Shown: positions 63,844 to 64,000 of the stretch, in pieces
Numbering within the stretch: position 1 is the stretch's first letter
Layout of the letters: every line of letters starts with the position of its first letter
Assembly: GCF_011605345.1 (NCBI RefSeq)
Contig: NZ_JAAOXM010000002.1
Location: 682,001-746,000 of the forward strand
Length of the DNA stretch: 64,000 nucleotides
Reading direction: 5' to 3'
DNA from: Burkholderia sp. D-99
Lineage (GTDB): Bacteria > Pseudomonadota > Gammaproteobacteria > Burkholderiales > Burkholderiaceae
Position numbers and translations under genes: made by a program
Notes under the pieces: generated by a model
What the model was told of the DNA's origin: nothing
The model's input: only the letters and a program-made list of their open reading frames with translations
The model's database searches: none

Positions 63844-64000
63844 CCCCGACCACCCACGTAGCACTGTTGCATGCGTACAGCGCGCGCAATTCCGGAGACG
63901 GCCTGCTGGTCGATCTGTCCGTCCGGTTGCTGCGCGAGGCATTCGGGGATGCGATCCGGATCTCGATCGTCGCGGCCGATCCGGCTTCGTTTCCCGCCTA
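63840..64000 (+). CDS. Polysaccharide pyruvyl transferase-like protein (cut by window end)
   Basis: ATG overlaps the glycosyltransferase stop (ATGA). The visible 53 residues begin MTPTTHVALLHAYSARNSGD and continue GLLVDLSVRLLREAFGD, resembling the (N/H)xGDxLLxxxxxxLL start of the pyruvyl transferase (CsaB/WcaK) family. Such enzymes decorate exopolysaccharides with ketal-linked pyruvate. The rest lies outside the window. Confidence 0.6.
   Translation, partial: MTPTTHVALLHAYSARNSGDGLLVDLSVRLLREAFGDAIRISIVAADPASFPA

Overview
The window is high-GC DNA from a Burkholderia of the B. cepacia complex type, probably a secondary chromosome. This is inferred from the codon bias, a Burkholderia-type porin ending in HKF, an ACC deaminase with its Lrp-type regulator, an OXA-type beta-lactamase, and accessory metabolism studded with LysR and Lrp/AsnC regulators. 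No rRNA, tRNA, CRISPR array or intact prophage was found. About 60 protein genes are supported, in short operons.

Left part (1-16 kb). A head-to-head pair of paralogous GcvA-like LysR regulators is followed by a catabolic run on the + strand: AldA-like aldehyde dehydrogenase, MFS transporter, enolase-superfamily sugar-acid enzyme and GMC dehydrogenase, closed by a convergent LysR gene. Then come an unknown protein, a decayed fragment of a ProV-type ATPase gene, a LysR/quinone oxidoreductase divergent pair with a perfect 16-bp palindrome, and a quaternary-amine ABC transporter operon (SBP, permease, ATPase) divergent from a porin.

Middle-left (17-29 kb). A class D beta-lactamase is translationally coupled to an acyltransferase-3 membrane protein. 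A three-gene phosphatase operon (lipoprotein alkaline phosphatase, second alkaline phosphatase, His/Asp-rich secreted protein) has a candidate PHO box. A PmtA-like phospholipid N-methyltransferase is coupled to a 29-codon leader ORF. Two intergenic microsatellites, one heptameric and one pentameric, flank an aldo/keto reductase and LysR pair. A GNAT acetyltransferase and pyruvate oxidase (poxB) follow.

Middle (29-46 kb). This is an amino-acid and 2-oxoacid region with four Lrp/AsnC regulators. An orphan AceE/MdeB-type E1 dehydrogenase is divergent from one of them. A ten-gene minus-strand run encodes a homoserine-dehydrogenase-like enzyme, an aldehyde dehydrogenase, a complete polar amino-acid ABC transporter, a Cys/Met-metabolism PLP enzyme, a DapA paralogue, homocysteine S-methyltransferase and an Lrp regulator. 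It looks like a homoserine/methionine/S-methylmethionine utilisation island. Scars of an IS5-type element and a truncated RES-domain toxin gene lie before acdR/acdS, the ACC deaminase pair.

Right part (46-64 kb). Three lipoproteins (a five-repeat protein, a CsgG-like protein and a Sel1-like protein) are divergent from an unusual signalling set: a regulator with HTH first and receiver second, a small periplasmic sulfite-oxidase-fold protein, and a hybrid histidine kinase. After housekeeping-type genes (YjbQ, thioredoxin, flavin reductase, MFS, DUF2322) there is an 870-bp regulatory region and then an exopolysaccharide operon: priming glycosyl-1-phosphate transferase, outer-membrane export lipoprotein, low-MW tyrosine phosphatase, tyrosine autokinase, GT4 glycosyltransferase and the start of a pyruvyl-transferase-like gene cut by the window edge. 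Its order differs from the cepacian bce cluster.
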